This document shows positions 35,324 through 47,647 of a DNA stretch of 64,000 nucleotides, one piece after another. How positions within the stretch are numbered: position 1 is the stretch's first letter; every line of letters starts with the position of its first letter. The stretch is taken from contig CM061142.1 in the NCBI GenBank assembly GCA_030789695.1, forward strand, positions 278,497,043 through 278,561,042. The letters are read 5' to 3'. The notes under the pieces are model-generated. The model saw only the letters and a program-made list of their open reading frames with translations, ran no database searches and was not told the origin of the DNA. A program made the position numbers and the translations under genes. Source of the stretch: Scilla litardierei. Lineage: Eukaryota; Streptophyta; Magnoliopsida; Asparagales; Asparagaceae.

Positions 35324-35691
35324 GTATGAAAGAGATTTGGTGAGAGACCATGGCATGAACGTTTCATTATTTAGTACCTTAGCCAAACGACGACGCGAAG
35401 GTATATCTTTTCTCTGAAATTAATGCATACCTTCATAGATTTTGCATGCTTGAACTATTTTTTATTTGTGTGCTAGTTTATTTGAGTCATTATTTATATA
35501 TAAAAATGAAAAAGACAAAAAGAAAAAAATAGGTGCTTAATGAATATTTTTTCTTTTTGTATCATTCAAGAAGTATTATTAAATGTCATTCATTTTGTGG
35601 TAGAAATCACTGTATTATTGTTATAGCTACATGCACATGTTAGAATTCCTAAGTAGCCATGATATGTTTAATGAATTGAATAACTTGATTT
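35324..35691 (+). other. SIRE-G internal region after gag, non-coding
   Basis: Only ~370 bp remain before CACTA-1. No protease motif follows gag. The first ~40 bp are shared with the minus arm up to the LARD-2 junction. Confidence 0.7.
35689..35691. repeat. Left target-site duplication of CACTA-1
   Basis: TTT, matching TTT at 55524-55526. Three bases is the size made by CMC/EnSpm transposases, but a T-run has low information. Confidence 0.75.
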
Positions 35692-35704
35692 CACTACTAG
35701 AAAA
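35692..35704 (+). repeat. CACTA-1 left terminal inverted repeat
   Basis: CACTACTAGAAAA, the canonical CACTA end. The pair at 55511-55523 differs by one shifted base. Confidence 0.9.
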
Positions 35705-35707
35705 CAG

Positions 35708-35925
35708 AGCATCAGCCACGGAACATCAGCCACGGAATGATTCCGTGGCAACTACTTCTTCATTAGCCACAAACATGTTCGTGGCTGATATTCCCTAGCT
35801 ATTACAATAACAGCCACTGATTTTCCATGGCAAATATATTTTTGCCACGGATTTGTCATCATGTCAACTTTTTGTCGTTGAAATATAGTTGTCACGAAAA
35901 TTTCCGTGGCACATAACTCGAAACG
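35708..35925. repeat. Left subterminal repeats of CACTA-1
   Basis: About ten GCCACGGA or TCCGTGGC units and degenerate forms such as GCCACAAA and TCGTGGC. In EnSpm-type elements subterminal repeats bind the element's own DNA-binding protein and are needed for transposition. Confidence 0.82.
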
Positions 35926-38900
35926 GCGAGGGAGAGCCCATGGCAAATGTTTGTTAGCCTCGAACGTGACAAAATATCGAGCGCCAAGTATTGGCGGGAG
36001 GTCGAAATATCCAACGCGCGCGGGCGAACGAAATAATAAATTAAGTGAAATCGGGCCAAAATTTTTTATTGAAATTCGAAACCCTCTCTCTCTCGAATAA
36101 ACCTCGAAACCCTCTTTCTCTCTGTCGAATAAAACTTTTTTCCTCTCTCTCTCTCTCTCTCACGAGCGTCGAAATGACAGGCGACCTTCTCTTCTCCGAC
36201 GACGCAGAGCGACGAAACGACAGGCGTCTCCGACGACGCAGAAGCTCGACGAGCGATTCTTAGGGGACGAGCGACGTTGATCGGATCGGTTTGGGTCTCA
36301 GACGATCGGGTTTCCGACGCACGACGAGCGACGCAAGGACTATCCGACGATCGGATCGGTTCTCCGGTGGTGATCGGAAAAATTTAGGGTTCTACTACGA
36401 TCTGTTCTCTGACGGTGCTCGCAGGCGACGGTGTTCTCAGGCAGGTAATTATCCCTATCTCTCTATCTATCAGACGACAGCAAAGTGATTAAAAATTTCT
36501 AACAAATTAGGGATTTTGATTTCCTCAGACGTACCGACCGAACGAAATAGGGTTTTGATCCCTCCGGTGACGTTGTTCTCCAGCGACAACAAGGTTCTTC
36601 TCCTGCGACAACAAGGTAACATTTTCAGTCCAATTGCTATTTATTTTAGCAACATTTCAAGGCTGTTTTACTCCAGATTTTCACCATGTCGTGGGACTGG
36701 TTTGTTACCGATTCAGGTCATGGTACAAGGATATCATGTTACAGATTTTGACATAATTTTGAATTTCAATCTAGAAATGATTTGGTATAAAAAGGATGAT
36801 ATTTGTTATTTATCAACAATCTAACAAAGATAAGTCATTGGAAATTGAGAGTTGTCAAGTGCTTATTAAATGAAGATAATCCCAAAAGTTGCATTGGCTT
36901 AAATTTTAAAATCATTTTGTAGTCTATGTTATATTAGTCTGTGACATTCTAATTAAAGGCTCAATCTTAATTGAAGGTAGGAGGGGATACTTGTTATAAT
37001 AGCAAAGCTAATGCAAGGCTTTGAATGATACGATCTACTACTACTATTTGAAAAATTGGCGCTTGAGAATGATCGCTTAGGCAGGTAGAGAGTTGGATGA
37101 GGAATGTTAGTTTCTTATGCTTCTTTATTTTGTTTCATGTGCTAGTTTATTTTACGATGTGCACAAGAAATGGGTTTTAGGTGCTAATCCCAAGCTTTCT
37201 TGGCTTGTGCATGAGAAATGGGTTTGAGGCCAACTAATTTTAAAACGTTTATTGGCTTGGCTTCTTTCATATTAGACATCGACTGGCCTCTTTGTTAATG
37301 TGATTAAGGGTGTACTGAGATACTACAATAACTTCTTTCAACAAAAAATTGGCATGTTGGAACACAACAATTCATGTCTATTGATTGTGTTGTAGTAGTT
37401 GATTTGACAAGAATGGGAAGTTGAGATCAGTTGAAGGATTGAGATATATGCAATGCAGATTTGGGCGAAACAATGTGTTTACAAAGGCAACTGAATAAAG
37501 GGATCATTTGATCAACCCAAAAAGGGGATAATGTCGTTGATGTCCTGTGTCATGACTTGTAAGTTCCTGTTTGTTAAGCTTCCATAACATGTTACAATTA
37601 TGAAAATTGAGTTTGTATTCATAAAGATAAGAAAAAATGGAAAGGGGAAGAAATAATTAGTTGTATTAGGCATATTGATGTCACAATCAAGTCTTCATGG
37701 ATTAATATGATGGTAATAATTATCTTTAAAATCTAATCGCTTGCATAATTCATTAAGGGATAGAATTGTTTCATTAATTAACATGCAGATAATTAGTTAG
37801 TATTATGTTGTTTTGAGTTCCTAAAGATAAAATATGCTCTTAAACTTAAATAGAAGTAACACGAATAGGCACGAATAGGCTCTTAAAATATGCTCTTAAA
37901 ATGGAAAACTGAGTATCAGCCTTGGATCATCTGCCAAGGACTAAATCCGTGGCAAATGTGGAAATATATTAGTCATGAAACATTCACCCAGCCATACCTA
38001 ATACTTATTTTTCGGAAATATATTAGTCATGAAGTTAGTTGATGCATCAAATGCATGATTGAATTAATGAGTTAAAGAAATCGGTTGAAAATGCCTATGT
38101 TTGGATGAAAATTACTGACTTAAATTTTCAGCTTACTTAAGATGATATACTTTGAAATACTTTTAAGGGAAATATACTTTGTTAACATTTTGTTTGGCGA
38201 AAATTTCCATTTTCCATTTGAAGCATTTTTTTGCTTTACTAAAGAAGAAAAATGTATAATTATGGAAGATGGAGCAAGACACATGTACTTCCTCTCCGAG
38301 CCAGTTGTAACTTGATGAAAATAATGTTAGAACTTTTAATTACAAACGTTTGCCGAGAAAATACTCTAATTAAGGTGTTATGGATTCAGAATTGACAATT
38401 TTCATATACGGGTTCTAATCGTTTGGAGTTTGTTTCATGTTAGTTTGTTATTTAAGCATGGAACAGTGGCTGTTAATTTATGGATTTGACCTTAGATGGC
38501 CCATTATTTTATATCATTTAAGTTTCAGTTCAGATTCGTAAAAGAGGTTATATTTATTCGATTTTGTTTTGGGACTGAAGTTTAGCTCGTTGGTGTTATA
38601 TCCACCTCAGAGATGAATGCAGTACCCTATATCAAGTTGATATCATTCACCTATAGGGAAGTTGGTTAATTTCTCTAAACAATGAACAAATTAATGCTAA
38701 GACCTGAATAGGGTCTATCTCATTTATCTCATTCTCAACTATATGAACATAGTTTAATTAATTCACTTTCTATTTAGAAGTCATAATCATTAGCCTCTAT
38801 ATTTCAATCTGCATTTTTGAAGTGTTCTTTGCCTTTAAGGACATGGTATTGCGTCTTCAGTCATATCTTCAGTCATGCCTTTAAGGACATGGACCTGGAA

Positions 38901-39564
38901 TACTATTATCACATTATGCTCATCTCAAAGTCCTTTTATATAATACTTGAAAATTATTTACATAAATATTTGTTAGTATCACACGAAATAATGTTATCAA
39001 CATATTTCTGAACAATCAAGATATCATCAGTTACATGTTTTATTTTATGAATAATGCACTATCTACTTCTATTAACTCTTTAAAAACTTTTTTCTAGAAG
39101 AAAATATTGAAGTCTATCATACCAAATCCTACGAGCTTGTTTCAAAATATAAAGATCTTTCTATAATTTAAAAACATGATTGGGAAAAGTATGGTTCTCA
39201 AAACTTGAAGTTTGCTCAAAATAAACTTTTTTGTTGATTGAATATTATTCATGAAGTTAGTTGAACAATCATTGTGTATAGAAATTAGATTCCATAATTC
39301 ACGTCTTTACAGATTATTAAGTATCTCTTGCATGGCTAATACCAAAGTTCATTATTTAAAGGATTAAAATGTAAATATATTTTGACCGTTATAGAAATAA
39401 AATATAAATTCAAATCAACACTCTCAAATGAAAGCCATTGAATGTCAGTATCTGATTAGTTGGCTTTCTGTAGTTCAATAAGTTACAGTGTGTTTTAGAT
39501 TGTTTTGTCATCTTAGTTGTGTGATATCAAATAAATTTATATCTCATTTTGAAATTTATTATAG
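35926..39564 (+). other. CACTA-1 5' non-coding region and leader/introns upstream of tnpD
   Basis: A pyrimidine-rich leader with CTCT runs (36070-36165) and a GA/CGACG-rich stretch to ~36480 look like the transcribed 5' end. The rest is AT-rich and intron-like with no open frame of note. An acceptor-like TTTATTATAG precedes the first tnpD coding exon. Degenerate GCCAAGG/CCGTGGCAAA copies at ~37920-37960 recall the subterminal units. Confidence 0.5.
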
Positions 39565-41440
39565 ATGCGGCCGGTTCCTGACAAGTCATTTATGGAAATA
39601 TCAAATGATGACATGCATAAAGACCAACGATACCAAGATGGGATAGACGCTTTTTTAGCGTTCTCCGACAGTAATCCATTACGAATGTCAACTGCCGATA
39701 TTTATTGTCCGTGCAAGAAATGTCAGAACAATTTTAAATATCACAAGGTTATTGTTCGTTTCCACTTGTCTGCGAACGGATTCGATCCTCACTACAAGTT
39801 TTGGAGTAACCACGGTGAAGGTGTGGTAACTGAGGAGATGCTTCAAGCGGAGCCACGGGTCATGCATGCAGTTCAACGTGCTGATGACACAGGTGCCATG
39901 CTGGAAGATATTCTTGCTCCGCCGTTTGCGACCGATAATTTTTCAGGGGATGCACAGACCTCAAGTGACGTCGATCGTTTGATTAAATTAGTGAACGACA
40001 ACGAGTCTGATTTATATGAAGGATGCGAGTATACGAGGCTATCATTCTTGATCAGGCTTCTTCATATCCAAACTCTTAGCGGAATGGCTGTTACACATTT
40101 TGAGATGTTGTTGGATCTGTTGAGAAGGGTAATTCCTGGAGGTGAGAATAGCATTCCCGCGACTCATTATGAAGCTAGCAAGATCATTGATACGTTAGGG
40201 CTTGATTACAAGAAAATTGATGCATGCCCAAATGATTGCATCCTTTATTACAAAGAGAATAAGGATTTAAATGAATGCCCAACATGTCATGTACCACGGT
40301 GGAAAGTGCAACAAAGAACAGGTTCAAATAAGGAAGGTCATGCAGTCCAAAAGAAGAAGAAGATTGCTGCAAAGGTTCTCCGTTATTTCCCAATTATTCC
40401 TAGGCTGCAGAGGTTATTCATTTCTGCTGAATTGGCTGGAAAAATGCGATGGCACGCAACCGGACGTGTAGATGATGGAAAACTGAGGCATCCTGCGGAT
40501 GGTGAGGCATGGAAGCATATTGATAGAATTTATCCGGACTTTTCAAGGGAGCAACGGAACGTTAGACTTGGTCTCGCAAGCGACGGATTTAATCCTTTTG
40601 GAGTGATGAGCTCTGGGTGGTCGACATGGCCAGTGTTGGTTACCCCGTATAACCTTCCTCCTCATATGTGTATGAAGCAGCCATACATGATATTGTCACT
40701 CTTGATCCCTGGAAAATATTCACCGGGTAATGATATCGATGTTTTCATGCAACCATTGATTGATGATCTGAAACTTTTATGGGAAGAGGGTGTGAACGCA
40801 TTCGACGCCTTTACAAAGCAAAACTTTCGCATGCGGGCAATTGTTTTATGGACAATTAATGACTTTCCCGCATATGGTAACTTATCTGGTTGGTCAACAA
40901 AGGGTAAATTTGCATGTCCAGTTTGCACGACAGGTTATGAGGGGAAATACTTAAAATTTAGCCATAAGCAATGCTTTTGGCAGCACAGAAGATGGTTAAA
41001 TGTAGATCATAAATATAGAAGACAGGGAAGATTATTTGATGGTGAAATCGAATCCAGAGGAGCACCAAAACAGCTAAGTGGAGAAGACATATTCGAGGCA
41101 CTTCATCCTTTGCCTAGAGTAAAGTTTGGAAAGAAAAGGTATAGCAAGGAGAACCCTCTTGGTGTGAGAAGGAAGATTGCAAAGGTAAAGGGAAAGAGAA
41201 AGGAGAAATCAAGAACAAGAAAGCAACGAAAGCCTCGACCAGAAGGAGACACAACAGAGAGGACAATACTCCCAGTTGGATGGACAAAATTCAGTATTTT
41301 CTTTCAGTTGCCATATTGGATGAGTTTGAAAATACGTCACAACCTAGACGTAATGCATGTAGAAAAGAATATTTGTGAAAATCTCTTGTACACCATTTTT
41401 CAAGACTCGACCAAGTCGAAAGATGGATTAAAGGCGAGAC
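39565..41440 (+). pseudogene. tnpD-type CACTA transposase, first part (interrupted by COP-N)
   Basis: The element-encoded transposase that cuts and rejoins DNA at the TIRs. Residues ~1-85 match the transposase-associated domain (YCPCKKCQNNFKY ... HLSANGF ... WSNHGEG). Residues ~215-480 match Transposase_21: ACPNDCILYYKE, CPTCHVPRW, RWHATGR, RLGLASDGFNPFG, INDFPAYGNLSGW and KFACPVC, with two conserved Asp in DGFNPFG and NDFPAYG. A Lys/Arg-rich stretch at ~540-570 could be a nuclear signal. DVMHVEKNICENLLY lies near the break. The frame is open for all 625 codons until COP-N starts at 41441 and continues at 48452. ATG 39565 follows an acceptor-like AG, so the true start could lie in an upstream exon. 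Confidence 0.88.
41347..41440. repeat. Left copy of a 94-bp duplication flanking COP-N
   Basis: tnpD exon sequence from GACGTAATGCATG to AAGGCGAGAC. It recurs at 48358-48451 with two substitutions. Far longer than a 5-bp integrase duplication. Confidence 0.92.
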
Positions 41441-42295
41441 TGTAGATGAATATGCCCTCAGATCATTTGTATTTGATGCAAATGAAAATTTTAAGCCTAG
41501 ATATGGACTAATTTACATATGATGCAAAAGAAATTAAATGTGTCTTAAATTGTTTAAGACTACATTTAATTAAATAAATTCGAGGAAGTTTGCCCTTTGT
41601 GAAAGGCAAACTAACTTGATTTAATTAATCCCAAATTAATAGTCCCACCTCGGTTGTGGAGAAAAGGGGAGAGTCAGCTGCCTCTATAAATAGAGGCCAT
41701 CCCCCTTCCTCATAACTCGTCCCAAGCTCTAGATCTGAGCGGCTCTCGTAAATGTTGGAGCACGCTCGGATCAAAGCTAAATTAATATTTCTCCACTCGT
41801 AATAAATTTCTGCCTTGCGCCTGAGGGCTCTGGCAAAGCCGCGAAGGGGTTCGGATTCAGATCCGAAATCTAGGCGGAGGCTTCACTCGCGTGAAACTTT
41901 CTTCGGCGCGTGGTTGGCTCGGTGACATGGGATTGATCGCCTCGGGATGCAGAGCGGTTCGAGGAGAGGTTCGGGATCGGTTCAAGGAGCAGCTCGGCGT
42001 GGGACGGGAGCGGCTCGGAAGACGGTGCGGAACATCTTACCTGCTCCAGGGTTGAGATTCCGGGTATGTGTTTAATTAAGCAATTGTTTAATTTAATCGC
42101 AGTAGGCTAGATCCTTCTTGGGATGGTCAGACCCATCCCAAGTCGACATAGATCTTGGATTAGGGTCTTGGACCTTAGGGTTAAATGTTAATTAGATTAA
42201 CATGTTTATTTTTCCACTGCTTTTCTGTCTATGTTCCGTCCGACTTAGGATGGGCATAGAGTTTTTGTGCCCTAAGGGTCCATGAAAACCCAACA
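41441..42295 (+). repeat. COP-N 5' LTR (855 bp, internally deleted)
   Basis: Compared with the 3' LTR it lacks the ~370 bp present at ~47796-48163. The copy at 62084 keeps the equivalent region, so this LTR is the deleted one. GAGCGGTTCG-type repeats at 41950-42020. Confidence 0.82.
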
Positions 42296-42296
42296 G

Positions 42297-42308
42297 TGGC
42301 ATCAGAGC
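42297..42308 (+). promoter_or_regulatory. Primer-binding site of COP-N (site 1)
   Basis: TGGCATCAGAGC, one change from the initiator Met complement, one base after the LTR. Confidence 0.8.
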
Positions 42309-42526
42309 TTGTTGAGCTTGAGTACGGGTTGTCGGGTTATAAGCCGACCCGAAGTAATCGCTCTTACCGTACCAAGTCCCGATAAGATGGTGATCTTATA
42401 ATGGGTTGGGCATTGTCGAGAGGCATGCCGTAAAACAAGTTTCTGAGGTATCTTGTGACGGGTCTAGGGTGCCATGGATGATGGGCTTTAACAGCGTCGC
42501 AATGATATCAGAGTGATACCCTACAG

Positions 42527-42542
42527 TGGTATCAGAGCATGG
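42527..42542 (+). promoter_or_regulatory. Second primer-binding-like site in COP-N
   Basis: TGGTATCAGAGCATGG, a better initiator Met match than site 1, lies 230 bp inside and follows an LTR-end-like CCCTACA. Confidence 0.65.
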
Positions 42543-43754
42543 TCTGTGTTACGATCTAGCCTGCGATTTCATTAAACACGTGTAATGCTTTTAAATGCTT
42601 TTAAAAATGTTTTTAAAGTTATGAGTTAAATTTTAAAAAATATTTTTGATGTTTAAAAATCTATGTGATAAATTTTTGAATATGAAAATTTTTAAATAAC
42701 GTTTTAAAATTTATGTGATAATTTTTAAAACTAATTTTAAATATTTTAAAATTTATGCGATAAGTTTAAAGTGCCTTAAAAATTTTATATGATAAATTTT
42801 TTAAGCATGAAAGTTTTTAAAATGATGTTTTAATTTGATGAGATATTTTAAAACTGATTTTAAAGGTTAAAATTTTTATGCGATAAATTTTTTAAAGTAG
42901 CATGCAAATTTGTGATCTTAAAAACAAGTTTTTATGAGATAAAAATAAAATATTTTAAAATCATATTTTAAATTTAAATGTTAAATTTATGTTTGCATGC
43001 TAAAATTGTTTATGTGATAGACATTGTTCTATTTAAATTGTTAAATAGTTGTACACTTTTATTTTATGCGATAAAATTAGTGTAATCTTATGTTAATGGC
43101 TATGCATAATCTTGTCCCTTATTTGATAACACAAGACAACCCTTTAGGTTAGCCATTAAGAAATGATTAAAATTTATTACTTGAATTTTAATGACTTGTT
43201 ATGTTTTAATAAAACTTTTAACAACTCATTAAGACCTAATTCATGATTAGGGTAGTCCTTTTAATGAATCTTAATTCTAATTGTTATAATTAATTCTCAT
43301 TAACGGACTTCGCTTTTGGCGTTGTTAATAAAGTTTATTAAAAATCCTAATAACGATTAGGATAGCACGTGAACCTTATAGTTGATAAGGTCTTAATAAA
43401 AGTTATTAAACAAATCCTAAAATTTTGAATTTAAGGATGCAACTAGTTGATAGGATTAATTAGTTGTTAATAAAAGCTGTTTAGTCTATGGCACACATAC
43501 AAAAATGACAAGATTCATTCAATGGACCATGATCCAGTCAATGTGCTTGGCTAAGAGTTCTGGATCACCCTTTAAGGGATAGTGATCCTGGCTTAGTCAA
43601 TTCCCTGGCTGTGTTCCGCTGGACCGCAATGTCGCGAATCATGATTGTATGACACCCTGGACTATATCTAAATCAAATAAATTAATAATCTTTTTCAAGA
43701 TTAGCCGTAGCCCTCCTTGTTTTAGGGGTTAGCTACTTTAGGACCCGTGTTACA

Positions 43755-44740
43755 GTTGTTGAGATACCCTCAAGCTGTGACATGGCAACCCTATAGAAAC
43801 CAACTCCTTAAATACATAAGATGAAATCTTGACTGACCCAAACCGTCGTCTCGTACCCCGAGCGCCGGCGTAAGTTAAGTCGATGATGTAGTCTGACTAG
43901 ATGTAGTCTAAGTCCTGACCCAAACCGACGTGTCGTGAATACCCCGAGCGTCGGAGCAAGTCAGGCTAGACACGAAAACAAGGGTCCGACTAGACTAGAC
44001 ATTGTGATTTGGATGAGCCCACTCATGATCACAAATGGCTAGGGGTAAAAACCGATTAAGAGGGTTATATCTGATATGATCGATGAAGAGTCATCTTCCG
44101 ATCGCAGAGTCAAGCAACTTGTTGAGCTACCCTCAAGGTTGTTAGGCTCAAGGCGATTGGACCTCTTACCCATTAATTTTAATTTGATTAAATCGTTCGT
44201 TATTAAGCTTTGAAACGATCGTAAAAATAGTGGGAGGATATAGATAGATAAAAGCCATTCTACCTATATTTAATTTTGAACATATGCCAAAACTAGGGCA
44301 AGACTATGTTTACCGAAGAATCAAAATATAATTTTTTTAATGGAATTAGTTAATTGGTCAAATAGGTTGATTAATTGAATATCAAGTTAAATTCTAATTG
44401 ATAGGATTAAACTATACTCTCGTTGACATTAAAATGACCTTCTAAAGAACAGACTTAAGAAATACGATTTCATTAAGTTCTGGGTCCAACAACTAAATTC
44501 ACGCTACATGTCATGCGTCTCTATATGAGGCAGCTTGAACATATATGATATTTGAAATATGTTTCTCCCTACAACTTGTCGAGCTACCCTCAAGGTTGTA
44601 TGGACAAACAATTTTGATCCGCAAAGTTCGAAAATTCGATCAAACTGTTTGAGTCGAATACGAGTGCATGAGCGGTGCAAGACTATGTATCCCAACCGGA
44701 TCTTGAGACAAGCAACTTCTTGAGCTACACTCAAGATTGC
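43755..44740. repeat. Four dispersed stem-loop repeats in COP-N
   Basis: At 43755, 44117, 44573 and 44713: variants of ACTTGTTGAGCTACCCTCAA followed by GGTTGT. TTGAG and CTCAA pair as the stem around a short loop, and the outer AACTTG/CAAGGTT extends it. Confidence 0.75.
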
Positions 44741-46421
44741 ACCTCTCAGGCGTTTGGATACATAAGATGCTTGCATAGCTATTTATTTATGTTGTGCTAT
44801 TTATATCTAAATGTGATTTAGAAAAGGAAGAAGGCACTCCGGAAAGTCAATCGAGTTTAATAGTTTAATTTATCATTAGTAAAGGCATAAGTAGGAGGAA
44901 ATGAAAATGTGACATATTTTGATGTCACGATTTTATAATTATTGTTATACAAAAGACGTCTAACACAATTTGACGAATGTCATCACCTCGCTTATGAAGC
45001 AATGTTTTACGTTAGTAATTTATGTATAACGATAATATATATATTAAATGTTAATATATATAAATACACAAGATAGTAGCAAACTTGTATGGAAAATAGA
45101 CTAGGCCGTATCGAGAGACTAAGCTTCACAAGTCACATAAAGAGGGGTCTGACCTCTCGTATTATGAAGTCTGCGGACACTTGTGAGTCTTATCCACTTA
45201 GATAGAATGGCCGAAACCCATCTGTAAGACAGTGGAAGAATGAGTTGTCGAACTTAGTCTGGTACATACTGATGAACCAGAGTCTAGGTTAACCAAATTA
45301 AGTTATTCGTATATTTTATTAAGACACGTGTTCTTGATGAAACACAAGTCTGATAAAATAAAGAACGAAATGACTAAAGTATTTATACTGATTCGATTAG
45401 ATCGAATGGTCAAATACTTAGCTACATTAAATCTTGCGTAATTAAAAGAAAATGTGATTTTCTCTCAGGTCAAGTCTGTTAACACATCCGTGTGTCAAAA
45501 GGTATGAATCACACTTAGTTAGACTTGGTGTGATCCATTGTAAGTGACTCTGAGTTAAGTCCTCCTTCTGGTTCAAGTCCCAGATAGTAATGCCTAGGTT
45601 TTGATAATGTTCTGTGAGGACATTATCAATAAGATATTCATTAAATCAATCATTAGGAAGTTGTATAATTACTCGAATTTCGTGAGACGAAGAGTTGAGT
45701 TAAACATCATAACTGATGATGACTTAGTCAACTTCCGGGATGAAATTCGGAGTAGTAACTCCGATTTAAAAACTTGATGCAATCAGAATAGGTCCGTGTG
45801 CGTAAATAAATTTTGGAATTTAGTTTACGTGCACAAGAAAAATGTTTCCTCACTTTCTGCAAGTAAATATTTAAGTTGAAAGATTGGTGTAGAAAGGAAT
45901 ATAGTGAAGTGCAATCATGTTGGTCGAGAACGGTTTTTCCATACTAATTCCTATAAAACGGATTATAATGAAACCGTTTTTTCCACCAGCAGATGTGTAT
46001 AGAACTACTCGGACCAAACTCGATGTAAACGCTTAAGTTGACCATGAAAATTGGAGCATTCACTTACAAGCTCGTTTTTCTAAATATGATTTAGACGGAC
46101 CAACTTATATGAATTAGCCAGATAGTTTTCAAGGTCAGTGGGAGCATGTAAATTACATGTGAGGCATCAAAGGGATGGAACATATATATTTTGATGAAGT
46201 GATCAAAAGAGTTTGATACTTTATCAGAAATAGATATGAGCCATTTATGACCATTAACTAATTTAAGATTATTATCGTAAGGTACGATGAACTGGATAAG
46301 ATCCAAATAAATAAAATATTATGGATTCCGACAGACCAAATGAATTATTTGAATGAGATTCAAATGGTTGGTCTAATATGAACATAGAAACTCCTTAAGT
46401 CTATAGTGTAGACGGTTTTAG

Positions 46422-46472
46422 CAGATCCACTCACGAAGGCTCTACCACATGAAGTCGGGAAAACTTATGTGT
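46422..46472 (+). pseudogene. Copia RNase H C-terminal remnant
   Basis: Seventeen codons reading ADPLTKALPHEVGKTYV, the closing motif of copia polyproteins. Surrounding frames are closed. It ends 50 bp before a polypurine-like tract (46513-46522), the usual distance for a pol end. Confidence 0.7.
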
Positions 46473-46512
46473 AAAAATGATATTAGATACCGAGATAAAT
46501 GGGCCTGAGTGC

Positions 46513-46522
46513 AAGTGGGAGA
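46513..46522 (+). promoter_or_regulatory. Inner polypurine-like tract of COP-N
   Basis: AAGTGGGAGA followed by TGTTGAGAG. The outer tract at 47648-47657 is also AAGTGGGAGA, followed by the LTR start TGTAGAGG. The ~25 bp before each (CCTGAGTGC/CCTGAGTAC) are alike. Confidence 0.65.
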
Positions 46523-47647
46523 TGTTGAGAGATGATACCCTCGAGGCTATCTATCTTCATGTGTGAATAGCACAAACATCTTGTTCGAAATAATAGTAAG
46601 CTGTTTGGTAATAATTTATCTAAAGTTATGTTATAATGTAGTTAACATTAGATATTAACTTAGGTAAAGTCCTGAGACTTTATGCAAGGTCAAACATGTA
46701 TCGAGATGAGTATCTCGATCATGGAGAAATATTTGACCGTCTGTAGCATAAGTCTAAAAGGGTTCATGGTCGTAGATGTTTCGAGACATGGATATCGAAA
46801 CATCGGATAGACCATTGTGTCTTAGTCTTCACCGTTTGGCGGTGGCGATGATCTCATGATCGCTTGACTTGGCGAAGTCGTAGACGAGACACAGGTGCTC
46901 ATTAGAGAATGAGTTCATTGAACGATCCACAAGAGTTATCATATGGTTATATTGACCAATCTGTCAAAGATGACTCTGAGTGATGATAGGCTAGTTGGTC
47001 TTTTGACTTGAGGTCATTTTGACGAACCTGTGCGTGAACGGTGCCACTTAGATCAAATGACCTAGCTTCTAGGCAAGGCATGTTGAAAGGTCTTTGATTG
47101 GGTGACACTTGAAGCGTATGAGGAGAGTAATGACCAAGAGAGGATTCGTCTCTCCCGGTCAATGGGAGTTAGTGTCGTAGGGTTAGTTCGGTCTTTAGTA
47201 AAAACTCTGGCCAGAGTATGTTGGAAGAAGTCCAACATTTTTGACTAAAAGATCGATAGAAACTAACCGGAGTCAAGTTATTGGGGTTGACAGTTTGACC
47301 GTACCCTAGACTTAATCTATACGACATAGTTTAGACGAAGAGACTATAACTACGGAACTCATCACGGAAACAGTCAGGGTGGTCCCAACAATACTCATGT
47401 CAATGAGTCAACCACATAATGATGATTCCTGAAGCAGGGACGGCAACCACTGCTCGTGGTCACTGCCGTATAGGGCTTCGAGCCCAACCTGTTGTAAGGG
47501 TCAGGCTGTAGGGTCTCACACAGAGTACGACCTTCATCTAGTAATAGGTAGAAACATTAGGGAGAATATGCATTTGATGCAAGGGATAAATATTGCAAAA
47601 GACGTTTGCAATAATCTCCTGCATTCGGGATAAATGATCCTGAGTAC

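Larger units (their letters stand above)
25815..35363. repeat. Large inverted repeat made of SIRE-G PPT-LTR-PBS-gag
   Basis: Left arm 25815-30003 (minus-strand reading) and right arm ~31177-35363 (plus-strand reading) are each ~4.19 kb and nearly identical, with roughly ten differences in the 2.15-kb LTR part by eye. The ~1.17-kb spacer holds a piece of SIRE-G 3' internal sequence, an LTR 3' end and a duplicated ATH ORF1 segment. In each arm the LTR is bounded by a polypurine tract on one side and a primer site on the other, the arrangement at the centre of a tandem dimer sharing one LTR. Confidence 0.88.

Noticed and set aside
35752..36263. Short frames at the CACTA-1 left end
   Set aside because: Made of GCCACGGA repeats and a CT/CGACG-rich leader; no protein-like content.
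42583..42990. Possible matrix-attachment region or origin in AT-rich repeats
   Set aside because: Base composition alone supports it; no specific motif beyond degenerate TTTAAAATTTATG words.
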